64,000 nucleotides of DNA from Burkholderiales bacterium (GTDB taxonomy: Bacteria; Pseudomonadota; Gammaproteobacteria; Burkholderiales; SG8-41). The stretch's first letter is position 1, and every line of letters starts with the position of its first letter. A program made the position numbers and the translations under genes. The notes under the pieces are model-generated. The model was given only the letters and a program-made list of their open reading frames with translations. It ran no database searches and had not been told where the DNA came from. The stretch lies in NCBI GenBank assembly GCA_019744975.1, contig JAIETP010000005.1:59353-123352 (forward strand), read 5' to 3'. Shown piece by piece: positions 24,593 to 33,092 of the stretch.

Positions 24593-26242
24593 TTACTTCT
24601 TTTTATCCTGATCCTGGCCCGGACGGTAACTGGTTTCGGGGCGCAGGCCCTTGCGTTGCGCCCGCTCACTGATGCGGCCATTCTCCAGATAACCGCCGGT
24701 GGCGGCACGCCGCCCGCCCTCATCCCACGCCGCGAGCCAGTCGCCCACCGGCGCCCCGAACCACGGCGCCTGCGGCCGCAGCTTGGGCAGGCCGATCTCT
24801 TCCCAGATCTTGCGCGCGCCCTCCATGTATTCGCGCTTGGGCAGCGCAAACGGCGGCAACACATCCTTGGTCGTGGCATCGATCAACAAGGTCGCATCTT
24901 CCTCGTCGGTCTCGTGTTCGCGTTCGGGACCATGGCCGCCGCTGCGGTGTTTCAGCACCTGCAGGTCTTCCGCCGGATTCATGCGGAAGGCCAGCGCCCA
25001 GAACAGCGCATCGGAATTTTCCGGATCGACGTCTTCGTTCACGGCGATGCCTATTTTTCCGCAATCGGCCTTGAATGAACTCATGCCGTAGAGCGCACGC
25101 CACACTTCGCTGCGCGCCGTGCCTTGTTCGACAGTGACGATGGTCATGCGCCGCAGCGCCGTCATGCGTTCGTGCAGGGTCACGCGTTTGACGCCCTTGA
25201 TGCCCAGCGTATTGCGCAGGTGCGACAGGAACATCGGCTCGAAGGACACCCGTTTGATGGCGCTCGATTCGCTGGGCGTGACCTGGCTTAAGTACGAAGC
25301 GACGATCGCATCCTTGCGGTGGGTGATCGCCGTCACCCGCATCGGCATGTTGAACTGCTCGAGCGCAACATGGCCGTGGGACTCGCCGAACGGCCCCTCG
25401 GGTTCTACATGTTCGGTGTCGATAAAACCCTCGATCACGATCTCCGCATCCGCCGGCACCAGCAGGTCCACGGTTTTTGCGCGCACCACGTGGATCGGCG
25501 CACCGGCGACACCACCGGCCACACCCACTTCATCGAGGTCGATCGGCAGTTTCATCGGCGCCACAAACGCCACGCAGGGCGGCGCGCCGAGCACGACGGC
25601 AATCGGCATGGTCTTGTCGCCGCGTTTCTGGTGTTTCTGGTAATGGCGATAACCGCCGGCGCCGCCAACCCGCGTCGCCATGCGCACGACCATGCGGTCC
25701 GGCGCTTTCAGTCCTGCACGATAAGTACCGTGGTTCTGGATGCCGGTTTCCGGATCCTTGGTAATCACATTGGTCGCAGTCAGGGTCGGCGCGCCGTCAA
25801 AACCCGGCGTCGACACGGGGATCGGCAGCGCATCCAGTCCGTTGCCCTCGCCTTTGAGCGCATCCCCGGTGATCACCACCTCCTGGCAGGCCCCTTGGTC
25901 CACAACACGCGGCGGAATCGGATTGGCGATCGCATGATCCCAGCGGCTCTGCACTGCCTCCAGCGGCGCCTGCATGCCGACACCGTAGATTTCACGGTTG
26001 CCGGCAAAGGCACCGACCACCACCGGAAATTTGTATTTCCGGCCTTGCGCGTTGACGACGTTGGTAAAGAGGAAGGCCTTGCGCTCGTGCTCCTCGATAC
26101 CGCCGACATACTGCCAGCGCACCAGCGGGTGCATCTCGGAATCCTTGTCGATCGGGCGATCGACTTCGACCAGCAGGCCGCGCTTGCGGAGCGCATCCAG
26201 GTGGTCGTGCAGGTCCGCGTAACCGCGGCCGGAATTGTCCAT
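24593..26242 (-). CDS. UbiD-family (prenyl-FMN) decarboxylase
   Basis: 549 residues. UbiD enzymes use prenylated FMN to decarboxylate or carboxylate aromatic and unsaturated acids. The block EPEGPFGESHGHVALEQ carries the conserved glutamate and glycines near the active site; PFAL, SESSAIKRVSF and the WALAFRMNPAEDLQVL segment fit the family. I start at ATG 26242 (MDNSGRGYADLHDHLDALR), 7 bases after the preceding gene's stop, rather than at 26338, which overlaps that gene. No UbiX-type flavin prenyltransferase is in the window, so the cofactor must come from elsewhere. Co-transcribed with the exported methyltransferase upstream. Confidence 0.9.
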   Translation of the reverse strand: MDNSGRGYADLHDHLDALRKRGLLVEVDRPIDKDSEMHPLVRWQYVGGIEEHERKAFLFTNVVNAQGRKYKFPVVVGAFAGNREIYGVGMQAPLEAVQSRWDHAIANPIPPRVVDQGACQEVVITGDALKGEGNGLDALPIPVSTPGFDGAPTLTATNVITKDPETGIQNHGTYRAGLKAPDRMVVRMATRVGGAGGYRHYQKHQKRGDKTMPIAVVLGAPPCVAFVAPMKLPIDLDEVGVAGGVAGAPIHVVRAKTVDLLVPADAEIVIEGFIDTEHVEPEGPFGESHGHVALEQFNMPMRVTAITHRKDAIVASYLSQVTPSESSAIKRVSFEPMFLSHLRNTLGIKGVKRVTLHERMTALRRMTIVTVEQGTARSEVWRALYGMSSFKADCGKIGIAVNEDVDPENSDALFWALAFRMNPAEDLQVLKHRSGGHGPEREHETDEEDATLLIDATTKDVLPPFALPKREYMEGARKIWEEIGLPKLRPQAPWFGAPVGDWLAAWDEGGRRAATGGYLENGRISERAQRKGLRPETSYRPGQDQDKKK

Positions 26243-26249
26243 GCCGGAA

Positions 26250-27086
26250 TTATTTATTACGGACTGCAACCCACGGCGACGTTTTGCCGCCGGCCGTGAC
26301 GGTGCCTTCGATGCGGTCACCGCTGACCTTGCCGGCATAACGGCCGTCGCCCGCGGTGAAACTGATGTCCTCGCCGCGCAAGCGGCCGTTCAGCACCGGG
26401 GCCAGTTTGCCGCCGCTGCCCACCGAGCCGTGCACCATCTGGTATTCCTGGGCAAACTTGATCTCGTCCCTGCCCGAGGTCCAGGTGCCCGCCACTTTTG
26501 CCGGCACGATCCACAGATAGGCCGTGCAATAACTGCTGCAGTCCTTGTTCGCGGTCTGCGTCTCGTCCGATTTCCAGTCACCCATGGTGAATGAATTGGA
26601 TGCGACACGGGTGCCGGGTTTCATATCGAGGATTTTCGGGCGCAGCTTGACGTTGAGTTCCGGCAGCAGGAACAGCGTGATCACCGTCGCCTTGGAAAAA
26701 TCGGTCTCGAAAATGTCGCCGTGGATGAATGTCACCTTGCCGCTGAATTTTTCCTTGGCGGCGTTGCGGCGCGAGAGTTCCACCATGTCCGGGTTGTATT
26801 CGATGCCATAGGCCGTCGCGCCACGTTTGGCCGCGGTAATCACCGTGCGGCCGTCGCCGGAACCGAGGTCGTAGTGGATGTCCTTGGCCGTCAGCTTGGC
26901 CATGTCGAGCATGCGGTCGACCAGTGCCTGCGCGGTAGGCACCCAGACCACGTCCTTGCCGGCCTGGCCGACTTCAGGTTCGAACGCGGGCTTGGGTTGA
27001 GCTTGGGCAAATGCGGCGGCGGCAAAACAGGACAATATCAGCGCCAGCACAGTGCGGCGCGCGTGAATCAGAGAGGACATTTTCAA
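26250..27086 (-). CDS. Exported class I SAM-dependent methyltransferase-like protein 2
   Basis: 278 residues. A signal peptide (RRTVLALILSCFAAAAFAQA, cleaved near residue 28) precedes a methyltransferase core: HYDLGSGDGRTVITAAKRGA is a clear motif I, followed by AYGIEYNPDMVELSRRNA and FIHGDIFETDFSKATVITLF. A beta-rich C-terminal extension (from about 200, with the repeated lipocalin-like strands GTWTSGRDEIKF and GSGGKLAPVLNG) is not part of the core. The intact SAM motif combined with a signal peptide is unexpected because SAM is cytoplasmic. Met3 is an alternative start. First gene of an operon with ubiD. Confidence 0.87.
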   Translation of the reverse strand: MKMSSLIHARRTVLALILSCFAAAAFAQAQPKPAFEPEVGQAGKDVVWVPTAQALVDRMLDMAKLTAKDIHYDLGSGDGRTVITAAKRGATAYGIEYNPDMVELSRRNAAKEKFSGKVTFIHGDIFETDFSKATVITLFLLPELNVKLRPKILDMKPGTRVASNSFTMGDWKSDETQTANKDCSSYCTAYLWIVPAKVAGTWTSGRDEIKFAQEYQMVHGSVGSGGKLAPVLNGRLRGEDISFTAGDGRYAGKVSGDRIEGTVTAGGKTSPWVAVRNK

Positions 27087-27214
27087 TCTCCGGGGTTGAA
27101 AACCATGGATTCTGGCAGTGGGATTCTAAGAGCGGGAAAGGCTGCTGCGGGATAATACCGGATTCGGCGCCGGGCGCGGCTGGAAGTCGCGTCTCTTTCA
27201 GGCGACAACAGGTC

Positions 27215-27679
27215 CTAGCGCACACCCAGCAGAACCACCTCAAACACCAGGGTCGCGTTGGGGGGAATCACACCGCCGGCGCCGCGTGCGCCGTAGGCAA
27301 TGGATGACGGACAGGTCAGCCTGGCCGCGCCGCCGACTTTCATCATGGCCACTCCTTCGGTCCAGCACTTGATGACCCCATTCAGCGGAAACTCGATGGG
27401 TTCGCCGCGGCTGTAGGAACTGTCGAACTCCCGTCCGTCGGGGAACATGCCCTTGTAATGCACCCTGACCGTTGAAGTCGCAACGGGCTGGGGACCTTTG
27501 CCTTCCTTGACCATGAGGATGACCAGGCCGCTAGCGGTGACTTTGGCGCCGGGCTCTTTCGCCGCCGCAGCCAGCGCCTTGTCAGGCTTGGCCTGGGCGA
27601 CCGCCGGAGATACACCGGCCATGAACAACCCGCCGGCTGCGATGCAGACCGGGGCAAATTTCAGGATGATTTTTTTCAT
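27215..27679 (-). CDS. FKBP-type peptidyl-prolyl cis-trans isomerase, exported
   Basis: 154 residues. ATG 27679 gives a signal peptide (MKKIILKFAPVCIAAGGLF, ending near AVAQA); the longer open frame overlaps the thioesterase gene and is ignored. The FKBP domain occupies the C-terminal 100 residues: VRVHYKGMFPDGREFDSSY, PIEFPLNGVIKCWTEG, and IAYGARGAGGVIPPNATLVF, with the aromatic and Asp residues of the isomerase pocket in place. It would catalyse prolyl isomerisation of periplasmic proteins. It starts 40 bases after the thioesterase stop on the same strand. Confidence 0.92.
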   Translation of the reverse strand: MKKIILKFAPVCIAAGGLFMAGVSPAVAQAKPDKALAAAAKEPGAKVTASGLVILMVKEGKGPQPVATSTVRVHYKGMFPDGREFDSSYSRGEPIEFPLNGVIKCWTEGVAMMKVGGAARLTCPSSIAYGARGAGGVIPPNATLVFEVVLLGVR

Positions 27680-27719
27680 GTGGGCAGGAAAATGATGGGG
27701 CATGATTGATGGATATTGT

Positions 27720-28196
27720 TCAGGTTTTTTTCGGAATGACAATCTGGGTCTGGGTGACGATGGCGACCTTGGTGCCGTCCAGGTTTTTGATCGTGGTCTG
27801 CCACACCATGGTGGTGCGGCCGATATGCAGCGGCACCGTGGTCGCCGCCAGTGTTTCGCCCTCGCCCGCGGCAAAAAAATTGGTTTTTGATTCCAGCGTG
27901 GTCGTGCGGTAACCCTCGGGCAGGTTGGCCACAGTACCCATCGCGCCGAGCAGATCGGCAAAACTCATCAGCACGCCGCCGTTGATGCGGCCGCTGCGGT
28001 TGAGATGATCTGTGGTCACCGGCATCTCGGCATCGAGGCGGGTGCGCGAGAGTTTTTTCAGGCGGATGCCCAGTGCGCGCGCCATGCCCACCGACAGCGA
28101 CTGTTCGATCATCGCGCGATTGGCTGGCGGCAGTTTGTTGGGGGGCAAAGTGATGCGGGCCGGCACTGTGGCGCGGCTTGTTTTGGTGACGGTCAC
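27720..28196 (-). CDS. PaaI-like hotdog-fold thioesterase
   Basis: 158 residues. The GTG at 28196 is chosen because CAGGGAG lies upstream at normal spacing; MIEQSLSVGMARALGI (about residue 29) would be a shorter alternative. The hotdog signature HLNRSGRINGGVLMSFADLLG holds the asparagine/glycine-rich turn typical of PaaI-type acyl-CoA thioesterases, followed by TTTLESKTNFFAAG and TQTQIVIPKK. These enzymes clear stalled acyl-CoA or hydroxyphenylacetyl-CoA intermediates, consistent with the catabolic neighbourhood. Its 38-residue N-terminus before the fold is unusually basic and Pro-rich. Probably co-transcribed with the FKBP gene. Confidence 0.85.
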   Translation of the reverse strand: MTVTKTSRATVPARITLPPNKLPPANRAMIEQSLSVGMARALGIRLKKLSRTRLDAEMPVTTDHLNRSGRINGGVLMSFADLLGAMGTVANLPEGYRTTTLESKTNFFAAGEGETLAATTVPLHIGRTTMVWQTTIKNLDGTKVAIVTQTQIVIPKKT

Positions 28197-28279
28197 TGCA
28201 AAACTCCCTGTTGAATGCCGTGCGCAGTATAGCCGAGGTCGCAACCCGTCATGCCCGGCTTACCCTCGGATGGATATTC

Positions 28280-28310
28280 ATAAGTATTTGATTTTATTTA
28301 TATTTTTATC
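28280..28310 (-). repeat. AT-rich dispersed motif, copy 3
   Basis: ATAAGTATTTGATTTTATT, the reverse complement of AAATCAAATACTTAT, 30 bases before the start of the 28340 hydrolase and 84 bases before the divergent thioesterase start. Its position in a divergent promoter region could make it regulatory. Confidence 0.6.
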
Positions 28311-28339
28311 ACTTGCGGGATGGCAAAATTATTGGCGTA

Positions 28340-29197
28340 ATGACGGCCACCATGAGAGCAACCATCAACGGCGCAAGCCTGAACTACGAAATCCTCGGCA
28401 GCAGCGGTCCCTGGGTTGCCCTGTCACCCGGCGGACGGCGCGCGATGGCGGCAGTCAAATCACTGGCGCAGCACATCGCCAATGCCGGTTATCGCGTACT
28501 GATCCATGACCGGCGCAATTGCGGCGCATCCGATGTGATGCTGTCCGGCGATCAGGCGGAACACGAAGTCTGGGCCGATGACCAGCATGTATTACTGCAG
28601 CAGGTCGGCGCCCTGTCCGGCGCATCGACTGTTTTTGTCGGCGGCAGCTCCTCCGGCTGCCGCATGTCGCTGGCCTACGCACTGCGTTATCCGCAGGCGG
28701 TGCGCGGGCTGCTGCTGTGGCGCGTCACCGGCGGCGCATTCGCGGCAAGACGTCTGGCGAAGCAATATTATGGGGAATACATCGCCGCGGCACAGACCGG
28801 CGGCATGGCAGCGCTCAGCGCAACAGCGCATTTTCGCGACCTGATTGCCGCACACCCGCCGAACCGTGAACGACTGCTGGCCGCCGATCCCCGGCAGGTG
28901 ATCGCCGCGATGACACGCTGGAGCGAAGGTTTCATCCGCGAGGCCGATCTGCCGGTGATCGGCGCCACTGCTGATCAGTTGCGTTCCATCAAGGCGCCAG
29001 CCTGCGTGATTCCCGGCAACGACAACACCCATCCCAAGTCCGCCGGCGAACTGCTGGCGCGCCTGTTGCCGGACGCCACACTTGATATCCTGTTTGCAGA
29101 ACATCAGGACGTGGATGTGGTGCCGCCCGAGGACTGGGCGGCGAAGGAAGCGGAGATGGCGGCAATGCTGCTGGCGTTTTTGAAAAAACACTCCTGA
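28340..29197 (+). CDS. Alpha/beta hydrolase
   Basis: 285 residues from ATG 28340 (MTATMRATINGASLNYE); ATG 28352 is an equally possible start, and neither has a clear ribosome site. The fold shows WVALSPGGRRAMAAV, LIHDRRNCGASD and the elbow GGSSSGCRMSLAYALRYP, where the central serine is the presumed nucleophile; HQDVDVVPPEDW near the end supplies the histidine. The GGSSSG elbow resembles esterases and haloalkane-dehalogenase-like hydrolases. Substrate unknown. Single plus-strand gene between a thioesterase/FKBP operon and an aldolase, with dispersed repeats on both sides. Confidence 0.82.
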   Translation: MTATMRATINGASLNYEILGSSGPWVALSPGGRRAMAAVKSLAQHIANAGYRVLIHDRRNCGASDVMLSGDQAEHEVWADDQHVLLQQVGALSGASTVFVGGSSSGCRMSLAYALRYPQAVRGLLLWRVTGGAFAARRLAKQYYGEYIAAAQTGGMAALSATAHFRDLIAAHPPNRERLLAADPRQVIAAMTRWSEGFIREADLPVIGATADQLRSIKAPACVIPGNDNTHPKSAGELLARLLPDATLDILFAEHQDVDVVPPEDWAAKEAEMAAMLLAFLKKHS

Positions 29198-29210
29198 GAA
29201 GGCTCATCTA

Positions 29211-29317
29211 TTCCGTCACCCCGGCGGACGCCGGGGTCCAGGAATTTTTAGACGCCCCGCTGCTGGATTCCGGCTTGTCCCCCAAGGGGACTTCCTTCGG
29301 GGCGCGCCGGAATGACG
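29211..29317. repeat. Dispersed hairpin repeat (CACCCCGGCG type)
   Basis: Contains a CCCCGGCGGACGCCGGGG hairpin near the left end and a GTCCCCCAAGGGGAC hairpin near the right, bounded by CGTCA and TGACG. This type of element is widespread between genes in proteobacteria. It fills the convergent gap between the hydrolase and aldolase genes and may double as a transcription stop. Confidence 0.7.
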
Positions 29318-29319
29318 AC

Positions 29320-30120
29320 CTAAGTTTTGTACTCGGGATACAGCTTTTCAACCAGCGCCATACTCGCCACCCAGTCGCGGCTGCCCGAGTCGTAAACCCC
29401 CATGCGGCCGAACTTCGCCGCACGCGCCGCGCAGACTGCGGCATCCGGGATGATCAGTTTGCCCCCGCCCGCCAGCGCTCCGATCTGCGCACGGCAGGCC
29501 AGTTCAAAAAAATGATGGTAGATGTAAGCCTCGGGCAGGGTTGTGCCGCAGACCAGTGCGCCATGGTTTTCCAGCAGCATCACCCAATACGCGCCCAGCG
29601 CTGCCGCGAGCTGGTCGGCACCCTCACGCGTGGTGTCATCCACCTCATTCGGATAACGCGCAATGCGGTTGTAAAAACGCATTGCCTGCTGGGTCAGCGG
29701 CAACAGGCCGTGCTGCTGCGCCGATACCGCAAGATTGGCCGGGCTGTGCGTGTGCACGGCGGAATCAATATCGGGCCGCGCGCGCAATACCGCGGCATGC
29801 AGGTTGTACGCCGCGGGGCTGGCCTTGAAAGCGGACGTGCCAACTTGTCTACCCTCGAGGTCATATTTGACCAGGTTGGAGGCCGTCACCTGCTCCATGA
29901 GCACGTTGTCTGCCTTGACCAGAAAATGTTCCGGCTCTCCGGGCACCCGCACGGAAATGTGGTTGTAGGTCATGTCGACAAAGACAAAATGCGCGACCAG
30001 CCGGTGCGCCGCCGCCAGTTCGCAACGCGCCTGCCATTCCGCCGCACCGACCCGCGCGCGCAGCGTACGGGGACGCGCGGCACGGGTGGCGACATGTTTT
30101 TGTTTGGCGCGGGCTACCAT
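29320..30120 (-). CDS. Class II aldolase/adducin-family protein
   Basis: 266 residues. The zinc site is visible as HTHSPANLAV (about residues 123-132) and ENHGALVCG (about 184-192), the standard motifs of fuculose-phosphate aldolase-like enzymes. HISVRVPGEPEHFLVK forms the usual N-terminal block. A basic leader (MVARAKQKHVATRAARPR) precedes the conserved start of the domain. Such enzymes split or isomerise hydroxy-keto acids or sugars with a zinc-bound enolate; the catabolic setting suggests a keto-acid aldolase, but the substrate is open. It stands alone on the minus strand. Confidence 0.88.
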   Translation of the reverse strand: MVARAKQKHVATRAARPRTLRARVGAAEWQARCELAAAHRLVAHFVFVDMTYNHISVRVPGEPEHFLVKADNVLMEQVTASNLVKYDLEGRQVGTSAFKASPAAYNLHAAVLRARPDIDSAVHTHSPANLAVSAQQHGLLPLTQQAMRFYNRIARYPNEVDDTTREGADQLAAALGAYWVMLLENHGALVCGTTLPEAYIYHHFFELACRAQIGALAGGGKLIIPDAAVCAARAAKFGRMGVYDSGSRDWVASMALVEKLYPEYKT

Positions 30121-30325
30121 GAGTAGATGAATTGCTTGCAGACGTCGGACATCAGGGGAACACAGACCACAATCCGGCCATTAATATTTCATGCCGCTTT
30201 TTTCTCATTTCCATCCCTGCTTCTCATTTCTGCATGGTAATCCCTAATCGGCAACCGGTAAAATCTTCCGGCACACGCCAGACACGACAGATCAACAAAC
30301 ACTGATTCAATACCGGAGGTGGAAC

Positions 30326-31075
30326 ATGGCAGCAGGCAGGGAACTCGCAGGCAAGGTGGCGCTGGTCACCGGCGCGGCACGCAATATCGGTCGCGCCATC
30401 GCACTGGCACTGGCCGAAGCCGGCGCCACGGTCGCCGTCAATGCCCGCGCGGCCCGTGCGGATGCGGAAGCCGTCGCTCAGGAAATCCGCGCTGCCGGCG
30501 GCAAGGCGGATGTGTTCATGGCAGACATCGCCGACCCTGCCGCCGTCAATGCGATGACGGCGGACATCATCAAGCGCCACGGCAAAATCGACATCCTGAT
30601 TCTCAACGCCTCGATCCGCAAGGAAACCGCCTTCATCGACATGACATTTGAAGAATGGCGCAGCCTGCTGTCGATCACGCTGGACGGTTCCTTCCACTGC
30701 GTCAAGGCCTGCCTGCCTTCGATGATCAAGGCGGGCGGCGGCAGCATCGTCACCCTCGGCGGCATGACCGCATTGTCGGGCGCCAAAAAACGCGTGCACG
30801 GCTCGGTCGGCAAACACGGCCTGTGGGGCATGACCCGCGCTCTGGCCAAGGAATTCGGTGAATACAAGATCAATGTCAATTGTGTTGCGCCGGGACAGAT
30901 GGACACCGCACGTGCTGCCGACCGCTCGGAACGCGCCCCGGTGTCGAACGTGCCTATGGGCCGGCGCTCGGACCCGGAGGAAGTCGCCGGCATCGTGCGT
31001 TACCTGTGCACGCCGGGGGCGAAGATGATCAGCGGACAGTTAATTTATGTAGACGGCGGCCAGCAACAGTTTTAA
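30326..31075 (+). CDS. SDR-family protein lacking the catalytic Ser and Tyr (paralogue 1)
   Basis: 249 residues. The Rossmann start is canonical (VALVTGAARNIGRAIALALA), and the C-terminus (QLIYVDGGQQQF) is normal. The NNAG motif is LNASI. In the active site, the Ser-x12-Tyr-x3-Lys pattern reads TLGGMTALSGAKKRVHGSVG followed by Lys: Ser is replaced by Gly, Tyr by Gly, the lysine is kept and a histidine stands next to the vacant Tyr. The same pattern occurs in the paralogue at 35621. Classical dehydrogenase chemistry looks impossible; it may be a different catalyst or a binding protein. CCGGAGGTGG before ATG 30326 is an excellent ribosome site. Confidence 0.88.
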   Translation: MAAGRELAGKVALVTGAARNIGRAIALALAEAGATVAVNARAARADAEAVAQEIRAAGGKADVFMADIADPAAVNAMTADIIKRHGKIDILILNASIRKETAFIDMTFEEWRSLLSITLDGSFHCVKACLPSMIKAGGGSIVTLGGMTALSGAKKRVHGSVGKHGLWGMTRALAKEFGEYKINVNCVAPGQMDTARAADRSERAPVSNVPMGRRSDPEEVAGIVRYLCTPGAKMISGQLIYVDGGQQQF

Positions 31076-31080
31076 AAAAA

Positions 31081-31250
31081 TTTACCGCCAAGGCGCCAAG
31101 AGCGCCAAGAAAAATCAAGAACAAGGTAGTGCAGCGCTAACGTGACTGCCTCGGTTTTTATTTCCGATTTATTCGGCAGTCCCGTTAAATCCTGTGCTTG
31201 CCGTTTTTAATAATTGTTGAAGTTCTTGGCGTTCTTGGCGCCTTGGCGGT
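31081..31250. repeat. MITE-like element with GCCAAGGCGCCAAGA arms, copy 2
   Basis: Left arm at 31081-31110 (TTTACCGCCAAGGCGCCAAG) is mirrored by GGCGCCTTGGCGGT at the right end (31222-31250). Interior shows no resemblance to copy 1 (5095-5297) apart from AT-richness. Confidence 0.7.
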
Positions 31251-31267
31251 GAGACCGAATTCAGGTT

Positions 31268-33055
31268 TTAAACCACTTCACCCTCATGCATGAACTGCAG
31301 CCGCGCTAGATGGGCATACAAACCATCGGCGCGCAGCAGTTCATCGTGCGTACCGGTCGAATGCAGGCGGCCGCGGTCAAGCACGAGAATGCGGTCGGCA
31401 TTGCGCACCGTCGCCAGGCGGTGCGCGATCACCAGCGTGGTGCGGCCGCGAGCCAGTTGCTCCAGCGCAGCCGCGACCTGGCGCTCGCTTTCCGCATCGA
31501 GCGAACTGGTCGCTTCATCCAGCAGCAGGATCGGGCGGTCGGCAAGCAGCGCACGCGCGATCGACAGGCGCTGGCGCTGCCCGCCCGACAAACGGACGCC
31601 GCGTTCACCAAGATCGGTGTCAAAGCCCTGCGGCAGGCGTTCGATGAATTCCAGCGCATGCGCGGCAACACAGGCGGCGCGTACTTCGTCCTGTGTTGCG
31701 CCGGGCCGGCCAAAACGCAGGTTCTCTGTGACACTGGCGGCGAAGATCACCGGATCCTGCGACACCAGTGCAATCAGGCGCCGCAGCGCCAGCGGATCGC
31801 AATGCCGGGTATCGGCGCCGTCGATCAGGATGCGTCCCGACTGCGCATCATAAAACCGCAGCAGCAGCGCAAAAATCGTGGTCTTGCCGGCGCCTGAAGG
31901 CCCGACCAGCGCCACCCGTTCACCGGGATGCACTTCGAAGGACAGCGCCGCCAGTGCGGCGGCGTCTGGCCGCGTCGGGTAGGCAAAATTCACACTCTCG
32001 AAACGGATCGCGCCCCTGACCTGCGCCGGCAGTTCGATGCGCGGCGCGGCGGCGATCAGTTCCGGCTTTGTGTCGAGCAGTTCCATCAGGCGTTCGGTGG
32101 CGCCCGCCGCGCGCTGGATTTCGCCCCAGACCTCGGACAAAGTGCCGGCGCCGCTGGCGACGATGCCGGCGTAGAACACGAAGGCCGACAACTGGCCGGC
32201 CGTCAGCCGTCCTTCGAGCACGTCGTGGCCGCCGACCCACAGAATCACACCCACCGCGCAGAAAGCTATCAGCATCACCGACGCAATCAGCCAGGCCTTG
32301 ACGCGGATGCGGTCCACACCCGCGTCATAAGCCGCCTCGGTTGCGGCATCAAAGGCATCACGCGTACGCCCTTCATGCCCGTAGGCCTGCACGGTGCGGA
32401 TTTCATGCATGGCCTCGTCGACATGCGACGACACTTCGGCGACGCGGTCCTGGTTGGCGCGCGACAGGCGGCGCACACGGCGCCCGACCAGCAGTATCGG
32501 AATCAGCGTAGCCGGTACGCCGAGCACGATCAGCGCCGCCAGTTTCGGACTGGTGGTGAACAGCAGCACCAGCGCTCCGATCATCATCAGGCCGTTGCGC
32601 AGGAACATCGACAGGCCGAAACCGATGACCTGGCGCAACTGGTCGCTGTCATTGGTCAGCCGCGACACGATGTCGCCGGTGCGCGTTGTGTCAAAAAACG
32701 CCGGCGACAGGGTCAGCGTATGCGCAAACACCGCGCGCCGCAGGTCGGCGATGACCCGCTCGCCGACGCTCATCATCAGGTAAAACCGCGTGAAGGTCGC
32801 CACCGACAGCACCACGGCCACCGCGATCACCCCGGCCAGCGCGGTGTTGAGCATCGCCGGATTGCCGCTGCCAAAACCGGAATCAATGACAAAACGCAGT
32901 CCCTGCCCCAGCGCCAGTACACAGCCCGCGGCAGTCACCAGCGCAAGCAGCGCACCGGCGACGCGCCAGCGGTATGGCGCGAGAAAACGCAGCAGGCGTC
33001 GCAATTGCGAAACGCTGCCGGTGGCAGGTGTGGCCGTTGGGTTCATGGTGGGCAT
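31268..33055 (-). CDS. ABC exporter half-transporter (fused membrane and ATPase domains)
   Basis: 595 residues from ATG 33055 (MPTMNPTATP); the frame is open further but without homology. Six membrane helices fill about residues 30-310, followed by an ATPase domain with Walker A GPSGAGKTTIF, Q-loop, signature LSGGQRQRLSIARAL and Walker B ILLLDEATSSLD. This is the MsbA/LmrA-type layout that works as a homodimer exporting lipids, drugs or peptides. The RFYLMMSVGERVIADLRR segment is typical of type I exporters. It is the last gene of a three-gene minus-strand group with a lipoprotein and an enol-lactonase-like hydrolase. Substrate unknown. Confidence 0.93.
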   Translation of the reverse strand: MPTMNPTATPATGSVSQLRRLLRFLAPYRWRVAGALLALVTAAGCVLALGQGLRFVIDSGFGSGNPAMLNTALAGVIAVAVVLSVATFTRFYLMMSVGERVIADLRRAVFAHTLTLSPAFFDTTRTGDIVSRLTNDSDQLRQVIGFGLSMFLRNGLMMIGALVLLFTTSPKLAALIVLGVPATLIPILLVGRRVRRLSRANQDRVAEVSSHVDEAMHEIRTVQAYGHEGRTRDAFDAATEAAYDAGVDRIRVKAWLIASVMLIAFCAVGVILWVGGHDVLEGRLTAGQLSAFVFYAGIVASGAGTLSEVWGEIQRAAGATERLMELLDTKPELIAAAPRIELPAQVRGAIRFESVNFAYPTRPDAAALAALSFEVHPGERVALVGPSGAGKTTIFALLLRFYDAQSGRILIDGADTRHCDPLALRRLIALVSQDPVIFAASVTENLRFGRPGATQDEVRAACVAAHALEFIERLPQGFDTDLGERGVRLSGGQRQRLSIARALLADRPILLLDEATSSLDAESERQVAAALEQLARGRTTLVIAHRLATVRNADRILVLDRGRLHSTGTHDELLRADGLYAHLARLQFMHEGEVV

Positions 33056-33092
33056 GAGGCTGATTTTAAGACCCGCACTGCAACAAGACGGT

